From: Clostridia bacterium
GTDB lineage: Bacteria > Bacillota > Clostridia > Oscillospirales > CAG-272
Reading direction: 5' to 3'
DNA: 35,129 nucleotides
Assembly (NCBI GenBank): GCA_017937845.1
Contig: JAGBCV010000017.1
Span: forward strand, 1 to 35,129
Part shown: piece after piece, positions 1 to 8,517 of the stretch
Numbering within the stretch: the stretch's first letter is position 1
Layout: each line of letters begins with the position of its first letter
Notes under the pieces: generated by a model
The model's input: only the letters and a program-made list of their open reading frames with translations
Told to the model about the DNA's origin: nothing
The model's database searches: none
Made by a program: the position numbers and the translations under genes

Positions 1-1
1 C

Positions 2-1513
2 GGCTGGGATAAGGACTTTTCTGCCCCCACGGAGGAAATGACGGTAAGCCCGATTTGGAAAAAGATACATACCGTGACCTTTGTACTTGACGGCGGACAG
101 GCGGTCGATGAAGCACTTTTGACACAAAAGATCGTGGACGGTGAGGGGGCAGTAGCGCCCGAAATCTCTCGTGAGGGTTATGTTTTTGACGCTTGGGACA
201 CGGATTTTTCCGCGATAACGGGCGATATGACCGTTACGGCAAAGTGGAAAAAGCTCCATACAGTCACCTTTGACCTCCTTGGAGGCACCTCTGAGGATAC
301 CGAACTTTTGGTGCAGACCATCGTGGACGGGGAAAGCGCAACGCTTCCGACGGCAACGAAGGACAGATTCAATCTTGTGAAATGGGATGCAGACGTTTCT
401 TCCGTTACGGGGGACATGACGGTTAAAGCCGTTTGGGAAAGAAAGGTCTTTACGTCTAAAGAAATCTTTGACCTGATCAATCCCGGTACGGTGGAGATCA
501 AGACGTATCGCATGAATGATCAGTATTACAGCTTGGGTTCCGGCTTTTTCATCGATGAAGATGGCTTGCTTCTTACCAATTATCATGTGATCGAGGAATC
601 GCGTAGCTATAAGGTAACGCTGAGCGATGGCACGGTTTATGATGTTTCAGAGGTCGTGGCGTATGACATTGATAAGGATATTGCTCTTTTGCAGGTGGAT
701 ACACAAGGCAACAAGGTGCCGTATCTTGAAATTGCACCCGAACTTCCCGCGGTTGGCGATTTCGTATACGCGCTTGGCAGCTCTCTTGGACTGACGGGTA
801 CGTTTTCAAATGGTATCGTTTCCTACGTCAATCGCACCGTCAAGGATATCCCGAACGTGAATTTCATTCAGACCACGACGCCCATTTCGTCGGGCAATAG
901 CGGCGGTCCGCTCGTCAATGACAAGGGCTATGTGATTGGTATCAACTCCGCAAGCTATACCGAGGGACAAAATCTGAATCTTGCCATCGAAATTTCGCAG
1001 TATCGCGGAATCGAGGAAGCAAGCTTGACTCCCGAGGAGCTTTTCCAAAAAGAAGGCAAGATCCGTTGGTATTTCGGTGAACTTATCGTGCAAGAGACCG
1101 GTGAGAGCAAGACAGGGCAGCTGCTTGAAAACGGTTCGACCGTCCACGGCACGATCAACGACAGCAAGTCGGATTATTATATGGTCGAAGCCCTCGAAGA
1201 AGAGTCTTATATGATACTGATGATCAAGGCAGACAGCGAAGAGGGACTTGAGGATATTGCCGAGGGTTATACTGCGCGTTATGCCAAATACGATATCTCG
1301 CGAGGCTCGGTGGTTCTTCCTCCCATTTATTATACGGGTAGTATCGTTGAAGGTGAGGACGGCGAAATGTATTTCTTGGCTGTGATTATGCTGGATGAAC
1401 CTTACGTATCTTCGTGCAAATACTTCGGTGTTGGACTTCGTGCACAGCAAAAGGTAGAATATGAAATGTATATATATATTCTCACCGAGGATATGCTTGA
1501 ATCGTTTATGTAA
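2..1513 (+). CDS. Surface protein with InlB-type repeats and a trypsin-like serine protease domain (5' end outside window)
   Basis: The reading frame is open from base 2, so the N-terminus lies upstream. The visible part begins with the end of one repeat, then two complete repeats of about 65 residues (roughly bases 53-440). Each has a xxHTVTFxLxGG start and a GDMTVxAxW end, typical of the Listeria/Bacteroides InlB B-repeat family. A trypsin-fold protease of the HtrA/DegP type follows: His at 584-586 (in TNYHVIEE), Asp at 677-679 (in DKDIALLQV) and Ser at 899-901 (in SGNSGGPL) form an intact triad. The last 170 residues do not look like a PDZ domain and I do not recognise them. InlB repeats normally sit outside the cell on surface proteins, so an exported or wall-associated protease is inferred. 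Its substrate is unknown. It probably shares a transcript with the next gene, 23 bp downstream. Confidence 0.85.
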   Translation, partial: GWDKDFSAPTEEMTVSPIWKKIHTVTFVLDGGQAVDEALLTQKIVDGEGAVAPEISREGYVFDAWDTDFSAITGDMTVTAKWKKLHTVTFDLLGGTSEDTELLVQTIVDGESATLPTATKDRFNLVKWDADVSSVTGDMTVKAVWERKVFTSKEIFDLINPGTVEIKTYRMNDQYYSLGSGFFIDEDGLLLTNYHVIEESRSYKVTLSDGTVYDVSEVVAYDIDKDIALLQVDTQGNKVPYLEIAPELPAVGDFVYALGSSLGLTGTFSNGIVSYVNRTVKDIPNVNFIQTTTPISSGNSGGPLVNDKGYVIGINSASYTEGQNLNLAIEISQYRGIEEASLTPEELFQKEGKIRWYFGELIVQETGESKTGQLLENGSTVHGTINDSKSDYYMVEALEEESYMILMIKADSEEGLEDIAEGYTARYAKYDISRGSVVLPPIYYTGSIVEGEDGEMYFLAVIMLDEPYVSSCKYFGVGLRAQQKVEYEMYIYILTEDMLESFM

Positions 1514-1536
1514 ATGAGCATCAAAAAGGAGATAAA

Positions 1537-2070
1537 ATGGATATAGCAGATACAAAACACGCTTTTTCTTCAAAACGAATATGGCTTTTGCTGATTTTGG
1601 CAGTCATTTTGATCGTAGGGATTTTGATGCTTTGGAATGCTAACAGGTTCCGTGTTCAAAACATATTTGATGCTTTATATCTGGAAGTGGACGCGATATC
1701 ACGCGGAAAGGATTCTGCTTTGCTTTCCATAACAGAAGACGCAAAGGGGGATTATGATTTTGGTGAATTTTCCAGTTTTCAAATTCCCGAACTGAATATG
1801 TGGATCAAGAACGGGATCGGTATGAATAAATGCGAAATACTTTGGATTTCGTTTTATGGTTATGGCGAGGATGGCAAGGAAAATATTATGTTCATATACG
1901 ATACGCGGACTCGGACGATACAAGGAGAAAAATCGCTTGATTTTTTAATGGAGCATTTTTTGCAATATTATTTTGAAGCGTGTCGGCAGACAGGACAAGA
2001 TTTGGAATTTTCGGAGGATCATCTCGGCGATTATACCTATATATATTCGGAAACTGTATATTTGCCATAA
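1537..2070 (+). CDS. Small membrane-anchored protein of unknown function
   Basis: I do not recognise this 177-residue protein. It has a short polar N-terminus ending in KR, one strong hydrophobic segment (about residues 16-36) with no cleavage site or lipobox, and a mixed soluble domain of about 140 residues. This suggests a single-pass protein with an outside C-terminal domain. A good ribosome binding site (AAAAAGGAG, about 6 nt before the ATG) supports the start. It lies 23 bp behind the InlB-repeat protease with no terminator between, so co-transcription and a related envelope role are inferred. A strong hairpin terminator follows the stop. Confidence 0.7.
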   Translation: MDIADTKHAFSSKRIWLLLILAVILIVGILMLWNANRFRVQNIFDALYLEVDAISRGKDSALLSITEDAKGDYDFGEFSSFQIPELNMWIKNGIGMNKCEILWISFYGYGEDGKENIMFIYDTRTRTIQGEKSLDFLMEHFLQYYFEACRQTGQDLEFSEDHLGDYTYIYSETVYLP

Positions 2071-2084
2071 AACAGAATAACAGA

Positions 2085-2126
2085 AAACGGTCGATTTCAT
2101 GAAAAGAAATCGACCGTTTGTTTTGT
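2085..2126. terminator. Bidirectional Rho-independent terminator
   Basis: A 14-bp perfect stem (AAACGGTCGATTTC at 2085-2098 with its complement at 2106-2119) has a short loop and T-rich flanks. It lies between the convergent membrane-protein and MFS genes and can serve both. Confidence 0.85.
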
Positions 2127-2159
2127 ATCGTAGAAAATTGTCGGATTTGTCCGCGCCGC

Positions 2160-3488
2160 TTAAATATGCGGATTTGCGAGAAGCTCGGGAGGTGTGAGCT
2201 TTTTGTTGCTGGAAAGCGCGAAAAGACCCACGAGGACCTGACCCGTTGCACACGAGAAAAGAAGGATCTGTGTGCTGGAGAAGCCGAGTCCGAAAATATT
2301 CAGCGTGTAATCGCCCATAAGACCTGTAAAGGCTGTGCCGAGCATCATGCTGAGGAATGCGGAAAGGTTTGCGAGGATCGTATGGAACGCGAGATAGTTG
2401 GTTCTGTCCTCGTCGGGGAGATTGACGTATGGGAGAGATGCCATGATGGTATTCACCACAACGCCCATGATGTGTTGAGCGAAGCGGACGACGACGTACA
2501 GCCAAATGGTATCCGCCGTTACGAACGAATACGCAAAATAGGTCGCCGCCTGCAAAAAGAGAACAAGACCGAATGCGCGGAACCAATAATGCTTGGAGAT
2601 GAACTTTTTCCACATCGCTGAGAAAAAGATGAAGAAAAGGAAATATGTCGCGTTGATGCCGTTACAAAGGGTATAGCTGACACCGATCTTATCCACATAT
2701 ACGTTGAGGGTGGCGTTGGGAAGATTGGAAACGAAGGTATACGATGCGGCAATGAGGATCGTACCGAGGAAGCGACGGTTTTTGAAGGGCAACGTGAAAA
2801 CGTTGGAAAGCTTCGCCTTTGCCGTGATGGCGTAGGGATATTCCTTCGGAACGAGCCAGATGAGGCAATCGACCACGGCGAGTGCAAACGCGATATATCG
2901 AATGAGCGTCAGCATGAAAAGCTCGTTTGGGGTATCGCGCAGGCTATCGCCGATAAAGGAAACGAGAAGCGTGATGGAAAAGGTGATGGCGCTATTGATG
3001 CAGCTGGACGTATTGAAATAGTCGACGCGCACGTTATCGGGCAGGAAGTTCGCGTTCCACGCGGAAAAGCCCGAGGCGAAAAGCTGATTGATACAGCTTG
3101 CCGTGAAGGTCAGTATGACAAAGCAGATAATGAGGAGCTTATGGTCATGAATGAGCGTCGGAAGCAGGGTGATGCCGACGATGTTGATAAAGTTTGCGGT
3201 GAGCTTGCTCACGACGAGAATGACCTTACGCTTGCGGAAATGCTCCAAAACCCATGGGGAAAAGATATTGAGCAGACAGGCAAGATAGGGCATGAACGTC
3301 AGGATACCGATATCCTTTACGTCAAGTCCATAGCTTAACAGAAAGCTCGTATAAAAAAGACCGCCCGAAAGCTGACCGACAAGCCCTGCCATGATGCCTG
3401 ACATGAGCATACAGAAGCGTCCGCGTCCGCGGTCGTCTTTTACATTGTAAACATAACGGAGTCCTTGCAAAAAATGTCTGGGTTTCAT
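2160..3488 (-). CDS. Major facilitator superfamily transporter
   Basis: This 442-residue protein has about twelve hydrophobic segments, the usual MFS size, with a charged cytoplasmic loop (FRKRKVILVVSK) near residue 85 after the third segment. An N-terminal cytoplasmic stretch rich in Arg and Lys precedes the first membrane segment. The family moves small solutes by uniport, symport or antiport, and the substrate cannot be read from sequence. The ATG at 3488 is supported by AAAGAGG just upstream on the minus strand and by a strong sigma-A promoter at 3570-3598. The gene stands alone, divergent from the germination operon. Confidence 0.85.
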   Translation of the reverse strand: MKPRHFLQGLRYVYNVKDDRGRGRFCMLMSGIMAGLVGQLSGGLFYTSFLLSYGLDVKDIGILTFMPYLACLLNIFSPWVLEHFRKRKVILVVSKLTANFINIVGITLLPTLIHDHKLLIICFVILTFTASCINQLFASGFSAWNANFLPDNVRVDYFNTSSCINSAITFSITLLVSFIGDSLRDTPNELFMLTLIRYIAFALAVVDCLIWLVPKEYPYAITAKAKLSNVFTLPFKNRRFLGTILIAASYTFVSNLPNATLNVYVDKIGVSYTLCNGINATYFLFFIFFSAMWKKFISKHYWFRAFGLVLFLQAATYFAYSFVTADTIWLYVVVRFAQHIMGVVVNTIMASLPYVNLPDEDRTNYLAFHTILANLSAFLSMMLGTAFTGLMGDYTLNIFGLGFSSTQILLFSCATGQVLVGLFALSSNKKLTPPELLANPHI

Positions 3489-3569
3489 AACAATCCTCTT
3501 TCTGCGTTTTTAAGAAATGACACGGTTGGTTTGAATGAAGTTTTGGAAATCGGTTATGGGTTTACTTGT

Positions 3570-3598
3570 ATTTTACTTGATATTTGCGATATTGTCAA
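3570..3598 (-). promoter_or_regulatory. Sigma-A promoter of the MFS gene
   Basis: Minus strand: TTGACA (3598-3593), 17-nt spacer, TAAAAT (3575-3570), about 80 nt upstream of the MFS start. Confidence 0.7.
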
Positions 3599-3616
3599 CA
3601 GAAAATTGAAATCCCA

Positions 3617-3646
3617 TGTATAAAAAGCGAAAAAAAGCCGATACTA
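3617..3646 (+). promoter_or_regulatory. Candidate sigma-G (forespore) promoter of the germination operon
   Basis: TGTATA (3617-3622), 17-nt spacer and GATACTA (3640-3646) resemble the sigma-G pattern TGnATR/CATnnTA. GerA-family receptors are classically forespore genes. The match is close but not perfect. Confidence 0.4.
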
Positions 3647-3686
3647 CTCTTGTATCACAAAGACGAGGAAAAAAGGAGCGCAAGGC

Positions 3687-5150
3687 ATGACGGCACAAAC
3701 CATACGAAAAGAGCTTGCAAATGCTTTTACCGATATGACCGATTTCGCATTCCGCGATATGGTCTTCGGTGAAAATACCGTGACGGTTGCGTATCTCGTT
3801 GGGTTTTGCTCCAGAATATTTGTCAATAAATATATCCTGGAGCCGATCTCATATGCGTATACGGCGGGCAATGCTTCTTTTCCTTTGGAAAGCATCATCA
3901 CCAACATCAAGGTGGAAAAGATCACAGAGATGGACGGTGCGATTCGTGCGATCCTTTCGGGAAATGCTTTCGTTTTCAGTGATACGATGGAAAATATACT
4001 CGGTATCTCGGTTTTTACCAAAAACGATGAGGGACGCTCCACCATGGAGCCCGAAACGGAAAACGTCATCAGGGGACCGCACGAGGGCTTTACGGAAAGC
4101 GCAGAGAACAATGTCGTTCTTTTGCGCAGACGTATCCATTCGGCGAAGCTGAAGCGGCGTTCTTTCGTTGTCGGACAGGAAACGATGACGGATGTTTCCG
4201 TCGTCTTTATGGAGGGGATCGCAAACGGGGAGGTCGTTTCTGAGGTTTGCCGGCGAATCTCCGAAATCAAGACGGATGCGATCTTAGATTCCGGGTATGT
4301 TGAGATCTTTTTGCAGGACGGAAAAGCGCCGTTTTATCCCGCCATCGGCAATTCGGAAAGACCCGATAAGGTCGCGGCGAAGCTGATGGAGGGCAGAGTG
4401 GCGATCTTGGTGGACGGTTCTCCCGTCGTTTTGACAGCGCCCTATCTTTTTTGTGAGGCGTTTCAAGTTACGGAGGATTACAGCAAAAGCCCTTGGTATG
4501 CTACGTTCGTACGGTTTTTACGCTTTGCGGCATATCTCGTTTCGCTTTATTTTCCCGCGCTTTTCGTGGCGGCGTTCGTTCGCCACCCGGATAGGATGCC
4601 CGATTTTATGTTATCGGCAATCAAGAGCGCAAGAGAAAGCTTGGAGTTTTCTCTCTTTTGGGAGGTGCTGATCATTTTTCTGATTTTTGAAACGGTCAGA
4701 GAGGTCGGTCTGCGTATGCCGAAGGCGGTCGGTTCGGCAGTTGGACTGGTCGGTTCACTCATTTTGGGAGATAGCGCCATCAAGGCGGGACTCACGTCCG
4801 CTCCCGTTCTGGTCGTCGTCGCGCTTGCGGCGGTGTGTAATTTCATGGTGCCGCCTTATATGAATGGCAATATGCTTTACCGTCTTTTGATGATTGTCAT
4901 TTCGGGTGCGCTCGGATTTTTCGGATTTTTTGCGGCGATTCTTGTTTCCTGTATCGTATTATGCGGGAAAACATCGGTCGGTATTCCGTATCTTTCTCCG
5001 TTTGCGCCCTTTGACAGGGAAGGCATGAAGGATTTCATTTATATGGCGCCGATTTGGGCGATGAAGCGTATTCCCGCATCCCTCACGGGAAAGCGCCTCA
5101 TCCGTACGCAAGGGAAAATTCCCGAAAAAGGGGTGAAAACGGGCAAATGA
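3687..5150 (+). CDS. GerA-family spore germination receptor subunit A
   Basis: This 487-residue protein matches the GerAA/SpoVAF type: an N-terminal soluble region of about 270 residues, then several membrane segments (about residues 275-440) and a short basic tail. Family features include PWYATFVRFLRF before the membrane part, LPxMPxxL-like loops and VPPYMNGNMLYRLLM near the end. The family sits in the spore inner membrane and helps sense germinants. The start has AAAAGGAG about 8 nt upstream. The stop overlaps the next gene in ATGA, so the two are translationally coupled. The expected third partner, a GerAC-type lipoprotein, is not downstream. A sigma-G-like promoter lies 40 nt upstream. 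Confidence 0.88.
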   Translation: MTAQTIRKELANAFTDMTDFAFRDMVFGENTVTVAYLVGFCSRIFVNKYILEPISYAYTAGNASFPLESIITNIKVEKITEMDGAIRAILSGNAFVFSDTMENILGISVFTKNDEGRSTMEPETENVIRGPHEGFTESAENNVVLLRRRIHSAKLKRRSFVVGQETMTDVSVVFMEGIANGEVVSEVCRRISEIKTDAILDSGYVEIFLQDGKAPFYPAIGNSERPDKVAAKLMEGRVAILVDGSPVVLTAPYLFCEAFQVTEDYSKSPWYATFVRFLRFAAYLVSLYFPALFVAAFVRHPDRMPDFMLSAIKSARESLEFSLFWEVLIIFLIFETVREVGLRMPKAVGSAVGLVGSLILGDSAIKAGLTSAPVLVVVALAAVCNFMVPPYMNGNMLYRLLMIVISGALGFFGFFAAILVSCIVLCGKTSVGIPYLSPFAPFDREGMKDFIYMAPIWAMKRIPASLTGKRLIRTQGKIPEKGVKTGK

Positions 5151-6100
5151 AAACACATCTGACCCCGTTTCAGTTATTCCTTTTGACGTTTTTATACGTC
5201 TTTTCGGGACTTTCTCTTGCAGATGCCGATTCTTTTCTTGCACTCATCTTGCCCTTTGCCGCCGTTCTTTTGTGGGCGGTCATCGGATATCGGGGGGCAA
5301 CGAAAAAACGCGCGGAGCTTTCGGATTTTCTTTCTGCGTATATGCCGAAAAAAGAAACGGCGATCCCGCTTGCGTTTTTTCTTTTCACCGTCGCCGCGGA
5401 AGCGGTCTGTTTGCTGATGGATGCGGGGACGGTCTTGACCTTGGAGGCGGATTTTATTCCGTTTCCTTTGGTTCTTGCCGTTCTCATCGCTATCGCCTGT
5501 CTGACGGCAAAAAAGGGCGTAACGGTTTTGGGACGCTTAGCGGAGCTTTCGCTCTTTTTGCTTGTACCGCTTGTTCTCGTTCATTTGTTTGGGGCGTTTC
5601 ATCCCATACAGATGTCGGGAGAAGCTTCGGGGGTTCGGCTCGTGTTTTCCGTGATGCCGTCGTCCGTGTTCTTCTTGCTCTCGATGACGACGGTCTCGGG
5701 AGATGAGGGAACGAGCGATGGCTTTCGGTCAACGGGGCGCGCACCGAGGGACAGAGCGGGATTTCTCATCAAAACCGTCATTGGCGGAGCAGGCTTTGCC
5801 GTGCTTGCGCGGGCATTCCTTTTGATGTTTCCCTTTGGAGAGCATGCGCTTCTCGTATATTTTTTGGAATATATGGCGTATGCGGTCAAATTATCGCTTC
5901 TTTTTTCTATCCTTGCGCACGGATTCCGAAAAAAGAACGCGAAATATGCCACGGTATTGGCAATGCTGATGCTTTCGGCGGCGGTCTTTACCTTGGCGAC
6001 GGTCGGCGGCGCGGTATTTTCGCCGTTTTTATGGCTGGTACTGCTGGTCTCTCTCAACCTGACGGTTTCGACGATGCTGGGAATATTTGCGGTAAAATAA
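5147..6100 (+). CDS. GerB-type spore germination permease subunit
   Basis: This 317-residue, almost wholly hydrophobic protein has about ten membrane segments and resembles the spore permease family (GerAB, related to amino-acid permeases). The GRLAELSLFLLVPLVL segment around residue 115 matches the family's conserved RLxEL region. I chose ATG 5147, which overlaps the gerA stop (ATGA), over an in-frame upstream ATG at 5054 that would overlap gerA by about 95 bp. It probably binds or senses a germinant in the spore inner membrane together with subunit A. It is shorter than typical GerAB (about 360 residues) and diverged, so the assignment rests partly on position. Confidence 0.75.
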   Translation: MKTHLTPFQLFLLTFLYVFSGLSLADADSFLALILPFAAVLLWAVIGYRGATKKRAELSDFLSAYMPKKETAIPLAFFLFTVAAEAVCLLMDAGTVLTLEADFIPFPLVLAVLIAIACLTAKKGVTVLGRLAELSLFLLVPLVLVHLFGAFHPIQMSGEASGVRLVFSVMPSSVFFLLSMTTVSGDEGTSDGFRSTGRAPRDRAGFLIKTVIGGAGFAVLARAFLLMFPFGEHALLVYFLEYMAYAVKLSLLFSILAHGFRKKNAKYATVLAMLMLSAAVFTLATVGGAVFSPFLWLVLLVSLNLTVSTMLGIFAVK

Positions 6101-6116
6101 GTTAGAAACGTATAAC

Positions 6117-6145
6117 AAAAAATCGGAGCATGGCTCCGATTTTTT
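6117..6145. terminator. Bidirectional Rho-independent terminator
   Basis: A 13-bp stem AAAAAATCGGAGC / GCTCCGATTTTTT (loop ATG at 6130-6132) has A and T runs on either side. It ends the germination operon and the convergent minus-strand fragment. Confidence 0.88.
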
Positions 6146-6152
6146 GTTGTTA

Positions 6153-6539
6153 TCACGATTCTTGATTTGCTTCCTTGATGCGTTGCTTCAGGTCTTCAAA
6201 ACGCGCGTTTCCTGCAAGGGGTGCGTATTTTTGGGAGGCTTCTTCGTTAAAAAGCTCATAATATAGGTCGCGGATTCCCGATTTTTTGCCGTTGCTCCAA
6301 TGATGATACGGCAGAGCAGGTCGATTTTTTTGCATGATGGAGGTATGCTTTGCCGTTTCGTCATATGCTTCAAAGGCTTTGACATGAGAAAAAGACGTTT
6401 CCAGATAGGTCAAGGCTTTTTCATGCTCTCCGAGAGAAGCATACAGCGCGGCGAGCGTATAGGAATAGATCAGCATGGGATAATGCTCACCGAGCAGGTC
6501 CTCTCCATAGAAGACCGTAAGCATAAAATCCATATTCAA
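6153..6539 (-). pseudogene. C-terminal fragment of a TPR-containing regulator, probably 5'-truncated
   Basis: The 128-residue frame begins only with TTG or an internal ATG (6533) and has no ribosome binding site. The frame stays open upstream to 6633 through the truB terminator hairpin, again with no start. The content (LAALYASLGEHEKALTYLE, then a C-terminal AGNARFEDLKQRI) matches the last TPR repeat and end of XRE-TPR regulators common in Clostridia, whose N-terminal DNA-binding domain is missing here. I infer a decayed remnant. It could be a short expressed TPR protein read through from truB, but nothing in the sequence favours that. Confidence 0.6.
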
Positions 6540-6574
6540 TTTTTTGAATAAAATTCTACGGTCAGTAGAATTTT
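6534..6574. repeat. Two adjacent palindromes at the truncation point
   Basis: ATTCAA(TTTT)TTGAAT at 6534-6549 abuts AAAATTCTAC(GGTCA)GTAGAATTTT at 6550-6574, a perfect 10-bp stem. They fall exactly where the TPR fragment loses its 5' part. They may be an insertion or deletion scar, or a structured leader. Confidence 0.5.
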
Positions 6575-6585
6575 CGGATAAGCGA

Positions 6586-6611
6586 AAGCCCTCCCGTAAA
6601 TGGGAAGGCTT
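6586..6611 (-). terminator. Terminator-like hairpin after truB
   Basis: The stem is AAGCCCTCCC / GGGAAGGCTT with one mismatch and a 6-nt loop. It lies 21 bp past the truB stop. On the minus strand only a broken T tract follows, so it may be a weak terminator. Confidence 0.5.
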
Positions 6612-6632
6612 CGGAACATATTTGTGATCAGA

Positions 6633-7526
6633 TTACGTAATATCAAACCGTTTCAAGAGCTTGATCGCGAGCCCCTCGTCGTACTGTCTGACCTCGCCGA
6701 CGGCGAAAAATCCGTTTTTATCATATACACGGAGCTTTTCTCCGAGAGGGAAGTTTGCGCCGATCTTGCGCTCGTAGATCTCACAACCGTTGTGAGAGAG
6801 CTTGGCGTAAAAATCGGAAAGACGCGCGATGGGATAGTCTTCAAAAAGAAGCTCTGTGGGCAGGAGCTTGGCATAGCGTTCCTCGGGGGTCATCGCTTCG
6901 AGTGCTTCGAGCGTATAGGCGTTTTCGAGGTGAAAAATGCCTGCTTTCGTGCGAATGAGAGAAGACATCGCGCCGCCGCAACCGAGCTTTGCGCCGATAT
7001 CCGCGCAGAGGGTGCGGATATACGTGCCCTTTGAGCAAGCAACGCGCATGGTATAATCCTTACCGTCGCCGTCGATATCGAGGGCATAAATGGTGATGGG
7101 GCGCGCCTCGCGCTCGACGGTGATGCCCTGTCTTGCAAGGTCGACGAGCTTTTGTCCGTTGACCTTCAGCGCGCTATACAGCGGAGGCACCTGCATGATA
7201 TCTCCGACGAAGGCTTTCGCCGTTTCCAAAACGGTTTCCTTGGGGGGGATATCATCGCTTTCCGTGAGGGTCTTGCCCGTGGTGTCCTCGGTGTCGGTCG
7301 TCAGCCCCAAACGGAGCCCGGCGATATATTCCTTGTCTTTTTCCGTCAGAAATTCGGAGGCTTTCACGGCTCTGCCGACGAGAACGCCGAGAAGTCCCGT
7401 CGCCATCGGGTCGAGCGTCCCTGTGTGTCCGACCTTTTTCGTGCAGTAAAGTCTGCGGATACGCGCCACCACGTCAAAGGACGTGATGCCTGCGGGTTTG
7501 TGAACGAGAAGAATACCGTCAGTCAT
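6633..7526 (-). CDS. truB: tRNA pseudouridine(55) synthase TruB
   Basis: TruB converts U55 of tRNA T-loops to pseudouridine. The sequence opens with the family signature GILLVHKPAGITSFDVV, and GHTGTLDPMATGLL carries the catalytic Asp. YSALKVNGQKLVDLARQG and CSKGTYIRTLCADIG are also conserved, and a C-terminal PUA-like region ends the protein. The length (about 297 residues) is normal. A GTG at 7535 is possible, but AAAGGA lies only 2 nt before it and about 11 nt before ATG 7526, which I prefer. It overlaps the nrnA end by 8 bp and is the last gene of the rbfA-nrnA-truB operon, a common clostridial order. Confidence 0.96.
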   Translation of the reverse strand: MTDGILLVHKPAGITSFDVVARIRRLYCTKKVGHTGTLDPMATGLLGVLVGRAVKASEFLTEKDKEYIAGLRLGLTTDTEDTTGKTLTESDDIPPKETVLETAKAFVGDIMQVPPLYSALKVNGQKLVDLARQGITVEREARPITIYALDIDGDGKDYTMRVACSKGTYIRTLCADIGAKLGCGGAMSSLIRTKAGIFHLENAYTLEALEAMTPEERYAKLLPTELLFEDYPIARLSDFYAKLSHNGCEIYERKIGANFPLGEKLRVYDKNGFFAVGEVRQYDEGLAIKLLKRFDIT

Positions 7527-8517
7527 CGAAGCCACATTCCTTTACAATGCGTTTGACTGCCGCATCGGCTTCCTCGGGCTTGACGCTGCATCCTGCCGCG
7601 CCCGCATGACCGCCGCCGCCGAAGATGGCACAGATTTTGGAAACGTCGATCTCACACGCGGAGCGTGTGGAGATTTTATAAGAGCCGTCTTCCTTTTCGC
7701 GCACGAGAATGGCGACCTTAACGCCGTCCACACGGCGAATGACGTTGATGACGTCATAGGTGTCCTCGTCCTCAAAGCCGCCTGCGAGCTTGTCGTCCTT
7801 GGTGATCTTGACGTAAGAGATCTTACCGTCGCAGAAATACGAAACGTTTGCCATGGCAAAGGCTTCTGCCGCAAGCGCGGTCTTGGTCTTACATTCAAAG
7901 AGGTTACGGCAGATCTCCGCGTGATTGGCACCGCGTTCGATGAGCTTTGCGGCGATCTTATGCGTCACGGGCGTGGTATTGGCATAGCGGAAGCCACCCG
8001 TATCGGCGGCAAGCGCCGCATAGAGCAGAGATGCGGTCTTTTCGGGGATCTCCCCGATCAAAAGACGGTTGATGACGTGATAAATGATCTCCGCGCAAGC
8101 CGCCGCGCGGGGGTCGATAAAATAATATTCCGCGAATTTATCGTGGGTTGCGTGATGGTCAAGGGAAAGATTGATCTTGTTTGCCATCTGCTTATAATTG
8201 CCGAGCTGAGCGGCAGAAGCGACGTCCACGCTGATATAATATTCGGGAACGAAATCCGCGGGGACGTTTTCGATATGAAAATCGCGTTCGCCGTCCGTCA
8301 TGAAAACGAGGGAGGCGGGGATCCTGTCACCGCAAGCGGGATATGCCTTTTTGCCGAGTGAGCGCAGGGTATTGACGAGCGCAAAGCAAGAGCCGATGGT
8401 GTCCGCGTCGGGATTTTCATGCGTAAAGACCAAGAAATTATCATGACGCATGATGTTTTTGCAGATGCCGTAAACGGTGATATTATTCACGGTCGATACC
8501 TCATTGCTCTTCGTCAT
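7519..8517 (-). CDS. nrnA: DHH/DHHA1 oligoribonuclease / pAp phosphatase (NrnA)
   Basis: This cytoplasmic phosphodiesterase degrades short RNA oligonucleotides and, in the family, dephosphorylates 3'-phosphoadenosine 5'-phosphate. The DHH domain shows FTHENPDADTIGS, the SVDVAS strand and SLDHHATHD metal-binding motifs. The C-terminal DHHA1 domain carries the glycine-rich GGGGHAGAAG substrate loop. Start ATG 8517 has GAGGAG 7 nt upstream. An upstream ATG at 8541 adds eight residues but lies inside rbfA and lacks such a site. The gene overlaps the rbfA end by 17 bp and the truB start by 8 bp, so the operon is tightly coupled. About 332 residues is normal. Confidence 0.94.
   Translation of the reverse strand: MTKSNEVSTVNNITVYGICKNIMRHDNFLVFTHENPDADTIGSCFALVNTLRSLGKKAYPACGDRIPASLVFMTDGERDFHIENVPADFVPEYYISVDVASAAQLGNYKQMANKINLSLDHHATHDKFAEYYFIDPRAAACAEIIYHVINRLLIGEIPEKTASLLYAALAADTGGFRYANTTPVTHKIAAKLIERGANHAEICRNLFECKTKTALAAEAFAMANVSYFCDGKISYVKITKDDKLAGGFEDEDTYDVINVIRRVDGVKVAILVREKEDGSYKISTRSACEIDVSKICAIFGGGGHAGAAGCSVKPEEADAAVKRIVKECGFDD

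Noticed and set aside
806..1573. 255-residue minus-strand ORF
   Set aside because: Lies antisense to the protease gene, has no recognisable domain, no ribosome site, and runs into the next gene's start.
5054..5146. Upstream ATG extension of the gerB-like gene
   Set aside because: Would overlap gerA by about 95 bp; ATG 5147 in an ATGA overlap is the usual coupled arrangement.
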